A stretch of 64,000 nucleotides of DNA from Eutreptiella sp. 'Long Island Sound 2002' (taxonomy: Eukaryota; Euglenozoa; Euglenophyceae; Eutreptiales; Eutreptiaceae): assembly GCA_964036045.1 (NCBI GenBank), contig OZ038384.1, positions 99,357,871-99,421,870 on the forward strand, read 5' to 3'. How positions within the stretch are numbered: position 1 is the first letter of the stretch; each line of letters opens with the position of its first letter. The position numbers and the translations under genes are program-made. The notes below the pieces were generated by a model, which saw only the letters and a program-made list of their open reading frames with translations, was not told the origin of the DNA and did no database searches. Of the stretch, positions 1-10,800 are shown piece after piece.

Positions 1-7
1 CACACAC

Positions 8-571
8 CTGCGCGCAGTGGGCGGCCCAGCAGGCGGCGTGGTACGGGCGGTGGAGCGGGCCCGCGGCCCAGCGCTCGGCGGCGGGCGCGAGGCGCGCGCG
101 GCAGTAGAGGCAGCGCCAGCACGCGGCGTGGGCTTTGCCGGCGGGGGCCCCCTCCGCGTGCTCTGGGGGCAGGTAGACCCCCCGGAACGTCCAGCGCGAC
201 ACGGAGCCCTGGCAGACCGGGCACTGGTGCGCGACTGGGTCCCGCGCCGCCCACGCCCCGAGCGCCAGCAGGACGGCCCCGGCCGCCGCGATCGCGATGA
301 TGCCGCCCAACATCGACGCGGCCGCGACGTTCGGGGCGCGGCTGACGAGGGCCACCGCAAGGCACCAGGAGACGCCAACGGCGAGGCCGCACGCCACAAC
401 GGTAAGGGCCGCGTGCGTCCGGGGGTCGGCCACGCGCGGGTTCGGGTCGGACTTGTTGGGGGTGGGCCTGGGGGTGTAGGCGGTGCGGCACGCCCAGGTG
501 AAGCCGAGGGTGAGCAGCGCGCTGCAGGAGCAGATCAGGAAGAGGAGCAGGGGCGAGGCTGAGACTGCGAC
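8..571 (-). CDS. Gene A, exon: membrane helices plus LIM-like zinc module
   Basis: This exon is open for exactly 188 codons between an acceptor (cctcacag before 571) and a donor (gtgtgtg from base 7), in phase 0 at both ends, and runs on past the left edge of the window. It starts with a hydrophobic stretch (SASPLLLFLICSCSALLTLG), then a basic/proline linker, then two more hydrophobic helices (LTVVACGLAVGVSWCLAVAL and SMLGGIIAIAAAGAVLLALG). The C-terminal third holds CPVC, then HAACWRCLYC, then HRPYHAACWAAHC. The order C-x2-C, H-x2-C-x2-C-x2-C and a late C/H pair resembles a LIM domain, a two-zinc protein-interaction module. I infer it lies on the cytoplasmic side of the membrane. Third codon positions are almost all G or C. 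Joined to the exon at 2485-2709, the strand TVQLQ runs directly into VAVSASP and the first helix. The LIM assignment is moderate because spacing in the second half is irregular. Confidence 0.75.
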
Positions 572-2484
572 CTGTGAGGAAAAGGGGGTGTGATGCGGTG
601 CGGTGCTGTTGGAGGGGGGTCCAGGGTGCAGTTTTTCACCCTGGGCAGCTCAAAAATAGAAGTTTTCGAATCTTGTTATTTTGATATTGTGATCACCTAA
701 AATGACCATCCAAAGTATGTAAAGCATGTTTTAGGCCGTATTTACATGTTTTTCACACTATTTGGGTATTGGCCGCACCGGGGGGGGGGTGTCCCAAGGG
801 ATTGGCACACAACCTGCTTATGCAGTTCTTCACCCTGGGTGGGCGGGTGGTGCACCCCCCCGTCCAGTGGTGCTGAGGTGTTACCAGTAGCCCTGCCTGG
901 GCGGATGCGACCATAGAAGAGCTCTGAAGGAATTCATCAGTCGCAGTATTGTAAGAGCCTTTCGCCACGACGGATGGCATGTACCGGAAAGTTCGTTCGT
1001 CGTAGGCCCAATGTTCTCGGCCCACCCACGTGTCACACAGACCACTGGCAGGCAAACAAATCAAGCCACATGCCTTCGTAAGGGATGCCCCCATCCCCCA
1101 TCCCGTGCAAAGCGGTAGACAATTTCCTCCAACCGCTGCGTAGACGCGGAATAGAGAGGCCCGAGTCGGGGGACAAAAGTGGGTCCTTTGGATATGGGGC
1201 AAGTGCACGGTTTTTTGGGTTGGGGTATGTGGTGAGCCCCGAGAATATGGTGCCACAAGTGGTGGCGGCCCCTGTCCCATGCCGCCCTTAGGGCCGCAGG
1301 TGCGAATTCGCACGGATTCGGCGAATTTCGAATTCGCTACGAATTCATGGAATTCAGAAGGCCTCGAGAGTTCGGATTCGCAGTTAAACTGTTTGATTGA
1401 AATTGAAAAGGTTGATTCCAGGTTGAGCTGCCGTCGCCGCCAGTGCCACATCGGCGATTTTCAGACTTTTGTTTTGACGATTTCTAAACTCTTAAAGATT
1501 TGGAGGCTGAGGCTTTGGCCATCGTCAAATCGCCAGCTCGCAGACTTCCAGATGCCTTCGGCTGCTCAGTCTGCGGTGTGTGGGACCAGGACGTGAGCTC
1601 TCGCCTGAGCCTAGTGGACATGTATGGCCCACATGCCACACCAACACCTAAACCCTGTCCCCCTGCATACTTTGCATCACAAGGGCTGGCTAGAAGGCGA
1701 TAGGAGTCCAGGAACTGACGGCAGATCGGGGGGGGAGGGGGGGGGGCGGGTTGCCATAAAGGCTGAAGTCCGGTGCCAGTTGGTGCTCCCGCGTAGAGAG
1801 GCTCAGGTGGCGCCGCAAAACCCGGTCCTGCGAGCGCAATGCCGCAGCTGCCCACGGAAATCCACCGGCACCCCTCTTCTGGCGCGGCGTATGGAGAGGC
1901 TCGCAGAGGCCTTTTGCGCCGCACAATGGCGCCCTGCGCAGGCTCCGCTTTGGGGTTCAAAATGGCCGACGACATTCGCCTTTGTTCCCATGCATTTCTC
2001 TGCGCCCAGAACCATTATTTGATGTGGGGATTCCAGTGGAAATCTCAGATCCGTGGGAAGTTACGCGAATAGTGCGATTTTTTGGGTGCCAGATCTGAAG
2101 AAAAAAGTCCACTGGAACAGAAACTGAAGCGATGGACAGGTAGAGACAGCCATGCGCAGGGGTGGGCAGTGGTGGTCCCAACACTCCCCAAGTCTGGCAA
2201 GCCCCACCCGCCCAAACAAAAAGAAGCAAAAAAGAGGACCACTGCCAGAGGGTAATGGAGAAGCTGTCCGCCACCAGGATCAGGTACCCAGCCACTAGGG
2301 TGATGCAGGCAGCACAGGATACGCAGGACAGTGGATGCCAAGATGTCCTCAAGGCAAGGCACTATGTGGCATAGGAGAGTAGGTAAGCGGCTCCGGTACA
2401 TGGGACAGTCGAACCGGGACTGGTGACAACACCCCGCCCTGGCACAACACGACGGGTGCATGTGGCGTTGGGGACCAGGGACAC
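572..2484 (-). other. Intron of gene A
   Basis: Between the acceptor at 572-573 and the donor at 2484-2483 I see no exon with good splice signals and G/C-rich third positions. The stretch holds GAATTC-rich low-complexity sequence near 1300-1400 and a G run near 1727-1748. Open frames here are short and have no recognisable content. Confidence 0.5.
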
Positions 2485-2709
2485 CTGCAGCTGCACGGTG
2501 GGGCGGTGCTGCTGACCGGTGGCCACGTAGTCCAGCCAGACCTGGCCCCGCTGCACGCCCGTAAGAGGGAGGCCCCCCTTCGGCATGACGAGCTCGGGCC
2601 CGTACATCCACGTGCACCCCTCGCAGGGGGCGCAGGTCTCGGCCCGCCCCTCGCAGCCGGGCTGCAGCTGCACTGTGAGCACCGCTTCCTCCAGCCCATG
2701 AACCATCAC
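2485..2709 (-). CDS. Gene A, exon: cysteine-containing juxtamembrane region
   Basis: Seventy-five codons lie between a good acceptor (ctctgtgctcag before 2709) and donor (CTGCAG then gtgtcc), phase 0 at both ends. The sequence has CAPCEGC in the middle, a start like a beta strand (VMVHGLEEAVLTVQLQPGC) and an end like another (HRPTVQLQ). It fits immediately after the exon at 5903-6190, which ends FLVDRMLQ, and immediately before the transmembrane exon at 8-571. I infer a small disulfide-stabilised ectodomain next to the membrane. I do not recognise the fold. G/C-rich third positions and in-phase junctions on both sides make it a real exon with good likelihood. Confidence 0.7.
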
Positions 2710-3039
2710 CTGAGCACACAGAGGTTGGGAACCGCAAAAAACAACAGCGAAAGCACAAGAACAGCGGTTGGACAAAACTCCTCAGGAGCCCCAGGGCAGC
2801 CCTAGACGTCTTTCGGTCTGGTGAAGTTGGAACGAGTGCAACAGAGTGCTGGCGTGCATAAGTGCAGTGCCGCTCCATGGTGCCGTTCCCAGACCCAAAT
2901 TGTTCCCGGAGGAGGCAAGCAAGAAAAGCGGTTGGAGATAACTCCTCAGGAACAGCAGAGCTGTTGGAGACGTCTTTCGCTCGAAGAAAAAAATAGACAC
3001 TGAGAAAGACACATACACATACCTCCCCCCCGTCCCGGT

Positions 3040-3396
3040 CCAGGTTCTGGTTCAGGGGGCAAAGGTGCGGAAACACGGCGTCGCCGTGTTTGGACAGGCC
3101 CGTATTACCGTGCAGCACGTACCACAGAACACATATTGCAGACATAAGCCATACCCCTTAAGGCATACCCCTTCAAAACTACAGAAGGGTGTCCAACAGG
3201 CCAGCATCCACCCCACAACACGACAGCACATGGAATTACAGCTACCCCACTTTGCCACCCATGTCCCACCCTTCTTGCAGCCTGCACAAAGCTACAAACC
3301 ACATTCTCTGTTCAATTGGACCCGCAAAAATGATGGTTCCAAAAAAAGAACAAAAGTGCGGAAACATGGGGTCACTGTGTTTGGACAAGCCCGCGT
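3040..3396 (+). repeat. Dispersed ~350-bp element, copy 1, bounded by a hairpin motif
   Basis: This block matches 18318-18645 over nearly its whole length, and its right half also matches 38770-38905. Each end carries the same hairpin-forming motif, AACACGG..CCGTGTT followed by TGGACARGCCC (3072-3100 and 3362-3393 here). It has no convincing coding frame. The conserved bounds and copy number suggest a short non-autonomous mobile element, but no target-site duplication is evident. Confidence 0.7.
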
Positions 3397-5694
3397 TAGG
3401 GCAAGGGAGGGACTGAAATCCATCCGTCACCAGCCCCCTCCAGGGCGTGCTTGACGCAAAGAAGTTTGGCGGGGCTGCATCTCAATGCAAATTTGGAGCC
3501 ACGGGTTTCGGGGTCCGCAGCTACACCACCCGGCTTCCAGAAGGGAGAAAACATCTGACATCAGGCCTGTGCTTAAAAATATGTAGGCTCTTGGGCAGAC
3601 GGTCCGGACTCTGCATGAGTGCTGCAGGGCACTGTGCTGCCACACGATTACTCGTGCGCCCTGACGAAACAGCAAGACACCTGGACCTGCAGTGTTCTCC
3701 GGTGCATGGTACTGCAGTGGGAACTGCCACGCCGAAGTGTCCCAAAAGATGTCAGTTCTGTAAGCGAAGACTCAGAGTAACGGAGACAAAAGAAGTCTTA
3801 GTACTATGAAGGGAGAGACACACAGCCACACACACAGGCGGGGTATGCAAGCACGTGGAACGGCAAACCATTCACAAAGTGACAGGAGTTGGGGCGGGGG
3901 TCCCAGGGCAGGCCCTTTTTGTTGGTGCCCTGGGGGGCAAATCCAAGGGGCATTCGGGCACTATTTGACCCTGGGCGGTGTCTTTGGCTTACCCGAGTGG
4001 AAAGCTGTGCTCTGCAGTGCAAAGGCACACGCTTGGGACAGACGCTCGGCAGTGGCCCATAAAAGACGATTTCTGCCAACAAGGAAGCGGCGGGCGGGTG
4101 CCCGGCAAGAGGCCGCCAATTGGTGCACACGGTGCGGCAGCGGTATGCGCAGGTGCTGACGCCCCGCTGAGCTATGCATCCCCAACGCTAAGGTGCAGCG
4201 CGGACAACAGGTGCTGCACCCCCCACCCCTGCCTTTGTCGGCCCCAAAGTCGTTGTGTGGGAGCCCCCCGCAGGCCTAGCTAACCCCCGAGGGGTTTAAG
4301 CCCAGAAGGCAGGCACACACTCACCAACGCACCAAGAGAAACCCGCACCAAAAATGACAAACCTGACACCTGGAAAACGGGGGCAAATCAGAGCACTCGC
4401 ATGGCTGGGCTCCCCCCCCAACCCGGGTTGTCACGGGGCGCTAACACAAACCCTGGTGCCCGCAAAAAGCAGCGCCGCGACGGACGGTGTGGGCGGTGGG
4501 TTGGCGTGGAGGGGGGGAGGGGTGCTCCGAGGAGCATGGCCGTAGGCAAGAGCCGTGTGCCCGTGTGCCGTCTGCGCACGTTTGGATCGAAGGGGGGGAT
4601 CGGAACGGAGGAGACACCGGGCGTGCACCGCGGGGGGAAGGGTGCCGGAAAAAAAGCAAACAAAAAGCGTACAGCACCCAGTGTTCCCAAGTGGTCTCCC
4701 ACATCAGTACTAACTGGGCCTGACTAGGCTGAAAATCTGAAATGGAACAGGTTCAGGTGTATTCCCAGTAGTATGGCCGTGCGCATCAGCCATGGGCGGA
4801 CGTTTGGTCCGCGGGCGGGGGGTGGACCACGTCCCAACGGGCGACCAATGAAAACTTCAGCGAAAAGGGACGCACATGGGGGACAATGAGATAAAGATGC
4901 CCCGAAAACGGGGAAGAAGGGCTCAAGTGATGAAGAGGCACGCGCAAATGGGCGCAAGCGGGCCGAAAAAATGTGACCGTGGCCTAAATGGGACCACCCT
5001 CCCCCCCCTCCGTAACCCAATCTGGAGGGACACGGGCAACCCCTACCCCAAGGGAGGGGTGAGTGATTCAGTGGGCTCTGCTCTGTCAACCCGCGCCCCT
5101 CGCTCCTTGAAGCGCCCCTTCCCCTTCGTTCAGAGTGACTGGCACGTCCCCTCCCCCCCTGTTCGGATCGCTCCTTGGCCCCTCTCCACGTGCCCGGCTG
5201 CCCTCTTTCTTTTCGCTTGGACGTGCGTTGCCGACTTTACGGAGGGATCTCGACCCCTCTGCTGCTCCACTCGCATGTGGGATCCGCCAGCGTGATCTGC
5301 AGCCCTGCCCGCAGTTCTACGCATACTCTTCTAATCCCTTGCGGTCACCTGAACTTTGCGCAGCCTGTGGCACGCACATGTGTTCCACCTTGCCCTTCTC
5401 TTTCCGTGCCAGACGGCCATCCTCTGCCCTGCCTACTGCCCCAAAGGCCTTCCCCAAGGGGAGGGTCTGCCCTGGGGACATGGAAAACGGTTTGCGGGGG
5501 GTTGTTCCAGCCCCCCCCTACCCGGAGGGGGGGCTTAGGGAAAGGGGCTCTCGTGACAGAACCCTTCATAGACAGTCTGGGGATCAGTCCTGGCTCGGAA
5601 ATTGGGCCGCCCAGACAGAGATGCCACCATCGTCCGCGAGGTCACCCGTGATCAGAAGGAGCTGGATCCTGCGGAGTCGATCAGGGGGCGCAGC

Positions 5695-5805
5695 TGGCTC
5701 CTACTGACCGGGTGTGGCAGGAGGGGATATTACTGAGTGGCACATGTTACGGGGCTGATTCCTAACGAAACTCACGTCGCCCGCCGGACACTAGTGGCAG
5801 GTCTG
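5695..5805 (+). repeat. 32-bp-unit dispersed element, copy 1
   Basis: Units beginning near TCCTACTGA recur at about 30-bp steps (5699, 5728, 5759), followed by a conserved tail CGCCGGACACTAGTGGCAG. The same order of units and tail is found at 45030-45200 (minus), 47325-47470 (minus) and 58060-58215 (plus). It lies about 100 bp from the donor of the gene A exon ending at 5903. Confidence 0.6.
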
Positions 5806-5902
5806 CGCACCAAAAACAATCGGAGGAAAAACTCCCCCAGTGCAGTCTCAGCAACGAAGGCGGAGGGAAAACCCGCCCCCCGCAACGCGCATTGGCACCG
5901 AC

Positions 5903-6190
5903 CTGCAGCATCCGGTCCACAAGGAAGGTGGAGCCGGGCCCGAGGGCGAAGGCCTGGGAGCAGGCGCCGACGGTCGGCAGCGTGATCTCCTGCGGGGCGG
6001 CGTCCGCGATGCCGGCCCCCTCGGCGCCCTTGTCGCACAGGACGGCCGTGGCGGTGAGGGTGCGGGACACGGCGCTCCCAGTGTCGGTGCGGCTGTGGGT
6101 GGGCGTCGCGACGGGGCTCGGGGTGAGGGCGTGGCTGGCGGTCGGGGTCTCGGAGGGCGTGGGGAACCCGGCGATGCACGCGCCGTGGCC
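5903..6190 (-). CDS. Gene A, exon: Ser/Thr/Pro-rich stalk
   Basis: Ninety-six codons lie between a pyrimidine-rich acceptor (cttcttcttcgccag) and a donor (CTGCAG then gtcggt), phase 0 at both ends. The first residues, GHGACIAG, complete an RCC1 strand begun at the end of the upstream exon (LLTLVLEE), matching the family pattern of a hydrophobic strand, Gly, His and a small residue. A Ser/Thr/Pro-rich run follows (FPTPSETPTASHALTPSPVA), typical of an O-glycosylated extracellular stalk. The rest has two cysteines (VLCDKG and GACSQAF) and ends FLVDRMLQ. The exon therefore links the RCC1 propeller to the juxtamembrane region. Confidence 0.75.
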
Positions 6191-6660
6191 CTGGCGAAGA
6201 AGAAGGGGGGGGTCGGGCACGGAAGGGCCGATGCTGCGTCTCCGTGGGGAAGCCCAAAACACAGAGATGCGCTTGAGGAGCTCGCAAGAGCGGTTGCAAA
6301 AAGGCGGTTACCGGCGGGGGGGGATACCTCCCCCCTCTTCCAATGCATCCCTGCCGGCGGGTGTGGCCCTTGGGCTTACAAGAGTACGGAGTGGGGAATG
6401 CGCGTGCTTGGGCACGGTAAACACTTGCAAGACAGACGCTGCTTTCTTGCTGTTTTTGTGGCTAGAAAACAACTAGTCCCCTGCTTTGACCCTCGTCTGA
6501 ATTGAACACGGGGTACTTGGCCGCACTTTGGCTCCATAATCATTTGACTACGGCACTCTGTCGGGACTGCAAGCAGGCCAAGAGAACAGGTGAAGCTAGC
6601 CCAAGGCAAGGGGATTGCTTCCTGTGCACCGGAGGCCGCAGGGGAAGGGTCATTAGCTTG

Positions 6661-6824
6661 AGGGTAATTAGCACTGCATTAGTTTCCCCTCAATCTTGGG
6701 TGAAGGAAGCAGGTCAAACGGGCACAATGGCGAGGCACGATATTCAAATGGGACAAAAATGTTGCGATCGCCACTCCCCATTCAAACGTGCGGTTCACAA
6801 AGGGGTGCAATTTCCCCTGTTCCA
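6661..6824 (+). repeat. Dispersed ~165-bp repeat, copy 1
   Basis: Closely matches 8797-8961, sharing blocks such as GAAGGAAGCAGGTCA, ACGGGCACAATGGCGAGGCA and CACTCCCCATTCAAACGTGC. Both copies lie in introns of gene A. No coding content is evident. Confidence 0.75.
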
Positions 6825-7404
6825 TGACAATTCCCCAAATTGCGCGCCACAGGATCAGCGTTCCCAAGGGCAATACCAGTGTCCTGAAATAGAAACGTCA
6901 TGACCACCGTGATATTTCAGACCCACTCGGATGACCCCAATTGGTGGCTGTCGGCGCGGATTGGCACACCCACTACAGCCCGTCCACACCGTTGTCATTC
7001 TTTCCTGAAAAGCGCACAAGCAGAACAAAGCTGAAACTTGTGCAAAGCGACGGCAATGCCGAATGAAATCAGACCTCAGCATGCAGACCTCAGCATGAAT
7101 TCCCACAGCCACCACATCGGAATGTAGAGTGCCCGCCCGCCGTATGGGCAGTACCCCCAACCCCCGGGAGGAATGATCACCAAATGACGCCGTGCGCGAG
7201 CACCCAGGCCTGACCTTTCCCCTGCAATGGACTGTAACCAGAGGACAAAAGTTTCGAAGGTGCCGTGGACTTGTGGTGCAAGGGACCGTCAGCCAAATCC
7301 CCGAGCAATCAATGAAAGATGGTGGCAGGCCTGTGTGTGCCCCACATCCCCAGCGAAAAAATGCTTCATGGCAGGGGCATCGATTTAGAGGCCGAGGTAC
7401 TCAA

Positions 7405-7650
7405 GCTGTCTTCAGGGGAAAAAAAAGCTTCGTAACGCCAACAGAAACGAACGTTCACGGGTACGCTCTCTGCTTCATGGTCGAGACATGGGCAAGACAC
7501 AAGACACAGACGCGTTATTGAGCATTTCTTGGTGGCTGGCGGTTGGTGGCGGTTGGCGGTTGGTGGCGGTTGGCGGTTGGCGGTTGCTGGTCCCTAGGGG
7601 TCCTTGAGGGCTGTCCTTAACAAAAAAAAGAGTTCTTAAGGACAGCCCTG
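7405..7650 (+). mobile_element. Short inverted-repeat element with GGCGGTT minisatellite, copy 1
   Basis: The element begins near CTGTCTTCAGG and ends TTAAGGACAGCCCTG. The ends therefore form an imperfect terminal inverted repeat of CTGTCCTTAA type. Between them is a conserved ~100-bp body (including TAACGCCAACAGAAACGA and CTCTCTGCTTCATGGTCGA) and an internal tandem array of GGCGGTTG-like units. Related copies lie at 10180-10612, 30954-31235, 31602-31785 and 35120-35356. It has no open frame of note, so it is most likely a non-autonomous DNA transposon (MITE-like). Confidence 0.7.
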
Positions 7651-8051
7651 GGGGGGTTAGGCTGACGTAGGGTCGACTGGCCACTAAGCAACAGTCTGAG
7701 CCAACGGCAGTTGGAAAGAAGGCGACGCCGGTTGGGGGGCAACCGATGGCCGACAGAGGTTGGAAGAGGACCAAAGCATCCCTGGGCTCCACAGCATATC
7801 CGCGTCCATGTGGGCCGCAACTATTGAGTCTGTATTTGCCCCGCACGATCCTTTTTGGGACTGGTCGGACTTCGGTCCCAGCGAAGCGAGTCCTCTCGCG
7901 AAGCCCCAAAGCAGACAAGAAACGTGCCACCCCAGCAATTGGTCCATCCATTCTGCACATCATTATCATTGCACTGATCACGAGGTGTGCGGCTTTACCG
8001 ACATCAACGACACAGAAGACCGTCGCGCGTGCAGGAGGGACGGAAGGGCAC

Positions 8052-8678
8052 CTCCTCCAGAACTAAAGTCAGCAGGGGCTCATCGTTGGGCAGGTGCACG
8101 GGCCGCGGGGTCGCCGGGCGGTCGTCCAGGAACCAGAACGGGCAGAGCCCCGCGCCGCCCATGGCGTACCACTGGGCCCCCGCGAGGAAGGCCGTCGCGG
8201 CGTGCCCGAGGGTCACGGCCGTGACCGGCCGGCCGTTGGGGGCGCGCACGCGCACGGGCGCGCGCCGGTCGCGGGTGTCGCCAAGCCCCAGCTGCCCCCC
8301 GGTGTTGCACCCGAACACGTACAGCGCCCCGGCGGCGAGGAACGCGGAGTGGCACGTCGCGAGCGCCACGGCGGTGACGGGGTGGCCGCCGGGCACCGGC
8401 ACGTGCGACGGGGTCCGGCTTGACGCCCGGTGCCCGAGCCCGAGCTGGCCCCGGTCGTTCTGGCCGGCCATGAAGAGGCGCCCGGCGGCGGAGAGCAGCG
8501 CCGTGTGGAACCCCCCGAGCACGACCGCGGCGATGGGGTCGCCGGCGTCGGGCGGGGGGAGGGGCGTGGGTTGCAGGGCCTGGGTGGCGTTGCCGATGCC
8601 GAGCTGGCCGGCGTGGTTGGCGCCGCAGACGTACCACTGGGCCCCCGCGCGGACCGCGGAGTGGTAGATCCCCAGTAC
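8052..8678 (-). CDS. Gene A, exon: RCC1 propeller blades 4-7
   Basis: This exon has 209 codons with phase 0 at both ends, an acceptor (gtgccacaag before 8678) and a donor (GAGGAG then gtgccc). It carries four RCC1 blades: WYVCGANHAGQLGIGN, LFMAGQNDRGQLGLGH, LYVFGCNTGGQLGLGD and the degenerate WYAMGGAGLCPFWFLDD. Strands such as VVLGGFHTALL and VALATCHSAFL lie between them. The first residues (VLGIYHSAVRAG) continue the strand interrupted at the end of the exon at 11436-11844, and the last (LLTLVLEE) continue into the exon at 5903-6190. RCC1 domains are seven-bladed propellers used for protein binding or nucleotide exchange; the partner here is unknown. An extracellular location is inferred from the signal peptide and downstream helices. 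Third positions are nearly all G/C. Confidence 0.88.
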
Positions 8679-8796
8679 CTTGTGGCACGGAGGACCGGGG
8701 GATACACCGTGTCAGGGGTACGCGCATGGGGGCACGGATGTATTTGGGCGGGGGGGGGGCCAATGGGAGCGGTTCCTGCGCGCCGCAGGCGCCCCT

Positions 8797-8961
8797 GAGT
8801 AAGGGCAATCAGCACCGCATCAATTTTCCTCCATTTTGTTGGAAGGAAGCAGGTCAGACGGGCACAATGGCGAGGCACAATATTCAAAACGGACAAAAAT
8901 GCTGCGATCACCACTCCCCATTCAAACGTGCGATTCACAAAGGGGTGCAATTTCCCCTGTT
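8797..8961 (+). repeat. Dispersed ~165-bp repeat, copy 2
   Basis: Second copy of the repeat at 6661-6824. It ends at CTGTTCC, immediately before the plus-strand coding-like stretch starting near 8970. Confidence 0.75.
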
Positions 8962-8969
8962 CCCCTGTT

Positions 8970-9249
8970 CCATTCCGGGGGGCTGGTCTTCACCCACCGC
9001 CTGGCGGAGACATGGACGGCCCGGAGGAGGAGGCCGCCGCGGCCCTCGACCCCGAACACAGGGCTCGGGGACCGGCTGATGGAGGGGCTGCGGGCCCCGC
9101 CGCGCGGCGCCCCGGCCGCTCTGTACCCGGCCGGCTACCGCAGCGACGTGGGGGCGCTGCCCTTCTGCGCGGGCCTGCCACAGAACCGCATCGGCCTGCG
9201 CTTCCAGCTCTACGCCATCGCGGACATGGCGGTGGAGGCCCTGATGAAG
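8970..9249 (+). CDS. Plus-strand exon inside a gene A intron, product unknown
   Basis: The frame ending GLRFQLYAIADMAVEALMK has G or C at almost every third position and stops at a good donor (ATGAAG then gtacag at 9250). Upstream in the same frame are LVFTHRLAETW and LMEGLRAPPRGAPAALYPAG. The 5' limit is unclear: a dispersed repeat ends at 8961 and no clean acceptor is seen, so translation might start at an internal ATG (9080). A different frame from an ATG at 9012 is also G/C rich at first. I do not recognise the protein. It lies antisense to gene A, so it is either a nested gene or a captured gene fragment. Confidence 0.45.
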
Positions 9250-10179
9250 GTACAGCCCAGCCCCCCCCCCCCCCCCGCCGCTGCATCTGGGGTCAGGGGT
9301 GTACTGCAATGCCGGACAACCATTGGGGGAGGGTCCCCAGGGATGTATCAGAACGGCCGACAACTGCAGGAGGAAGGGGGTGCTACCCCCCCCTGGACCC
9401 CCCCCACCTCTGGGCTGTTTTTGGTTCAAACTTGGGGTTTCCAGACCCCCTCGCCCCGCCCTTCTCTAAACAGGGGGATGGCTGCCCTCTCCCCCTTCCA
9501 CTGCAGGCCTGGGGGGCGGCGGCGTGGTTGGGGGCTACATTACACACTGGTGATTGTCCGGAACTTTCGAGACGATCGCCCAAAAATTGTGGCTGAACAA
9601 AGCCATTCTTGGACACTAAAGTGGCCCGAAGACGGTCTAGACGGCTCAAAATCACACGGACCTTGCCTTAGGTGATGCTCATTTGCTCTGTGGCCGTTTT
9701 GAGCCACTTGGATGCCGATTTGAACCGCAGTATCCACACAAAACATTTTTAATCGTCTGTTGCTGCTGCTTGCTGCTAAAATACATTCCTCACCCTGGAC
9801 CCTAAACTGGGTTGTAGAACCTCCACTGCGAGACCCGGCTCGGCAACCACTGATTTACACCTTCTCTTCTCTCGGGTAGTCCATAAATACACCCAACTAC
9901 CGACATTGGGCTTCCTAGAGGGGGCAGTGGGGGGAGCGGGGGGTCTGAGGTGTGGTGGAGTGCAAAGGCGGCGGCCTAAAACCCAGCCCAATAGAGCATG
10001 CCTGAGATCCATGAAATTCCGACAGCGAAACGGAGAATTTTTCTGGGAAGAAAACGACCGCCAGAATGTGGTCTCACCGATGGTGGGGCTGGGAGGCCCC
10101 GGGGGGGGGGGGGAGGGGGCGGGCGTCCGGACCATTCCACTACGACCGTCCATGTCATCCAGGTTCCTTCAGGGGGTTA

Positions 10180-10612
10180 TGCGCACCGTCCTTCAAGGGG
10201 GTGTCTTGAGCAAGGTTCTTTGGGGGGTCCTTCAGGGGTTTCCTCATCGAAGTGGTTGTACCTGCTTCATGGGCAAGACACCGGCAAGACACGACCACAG
10301 AAACAGTATTGAACAATGGTTGGCGGTTGGCGGTTGGCGGTTGGCGGTTGGTAGGCGGTGGCATAGTGCTCACGCGGGTTGATCTGCGCCGATCTGCGCA
10401 CTTCATGGCGCCTTTGGCGCCTTACAATTCAAATGGCATTGAGTGTCTACAACAAGCAAACAGCGTCTACAATGGGCAGGCAGTGTCCACTTGTGGCAGG
10501 CAGTGTCTACAGACGGCATGGGTGTTTCCTACCCAACCCGAATGAGCACGCGACCTCGGCCTCGGGTGTCCTTCAGCACTGTCCTTAAAAAAAAATGGGG
10601 GTCCTTAAGGGC
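10180..10612 (+). mobile_element. GGCGGTT-bearing short element, copy 2 (long or composite)
   Basis: It shares with 7405-7650 the body CTGCTTCATGGGCAAGACA and CACAGAAACAGTATTGAACA, the GGCGGTT array, and an end with CTGTCCTTAA and TTAAGGGCAGCCC. Extra sequence between the array and the right end, including tandem TGTCTACA-type repeats near 10440-10520, makes this copy longer than its relatives. Confidence 0.5.
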
Positions 10613-10620
10613 AGCCCTGC

Positions 10621-10800
10621 CAGTAGGACTCAGCCCCATCTCATCCAGGCCTTCGCTTAGTGAGGGGGGGGGGTTCAGGGCGGGTTCCTAGTGAGGAGCC
10701 TTTTGGATGGCGCTGGGTCCTACTCAGTTGCCCATAGGGCGGGGCTCCTTCCTACTGAGCTGGCTGGCATGTGGGACTGGATCCTACTGAGATCCCCTCA
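10621..10800. repeat. 32-bp-period array of TCCTACTGAG motifs
   Basis: Variants of GGNTCCTACTGAG occur at about 10683, 10714, 10747 and 10779, spaced 31-33 bp, with an inverted CAGTAGGACTCAG at 10621. The intervening ~19 bp differ between units. It resembles the repeat part of the elements at 5695, 45030, 47325 and 58060 but lacks their conserved tail. Confidence 0.5.

Larger units (their letters stand above)
2710..5902 (-). other. Intron of gene A, repeat-filled
   Basis: About 3.2 kb without a supportable exon. It holds one copy of a ~350-bp dispersed element (3040-3396), one copy of a 32-bp-unit element (5695-5805) and several purine/pyrimidine-rich tracts. Open frames near 4.4-5.6 kb overlap on both strands without codon bias or motifs. 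Confidence 0.5.
6191..8051 (-). other. Intron of gene A
   Basis: No exon is supportable here. It contains the repeat at 6661-6824 and a GGCGGTT-bearing short mobile element at 7405-7650. The other open frames are short and lack the G/C third-position bias of the neighbouring exons. Confidence 0.5.

Noticed and set aside
10621-10800. CRISPR-like array of ~13-bp repeats and ~19-bp spacers
   Set aside because: Repeats are too short and variable, the context is eukaryotic intron DNA, no cas genes are present, and the same units occur in dispersed elements with a conserved tail.
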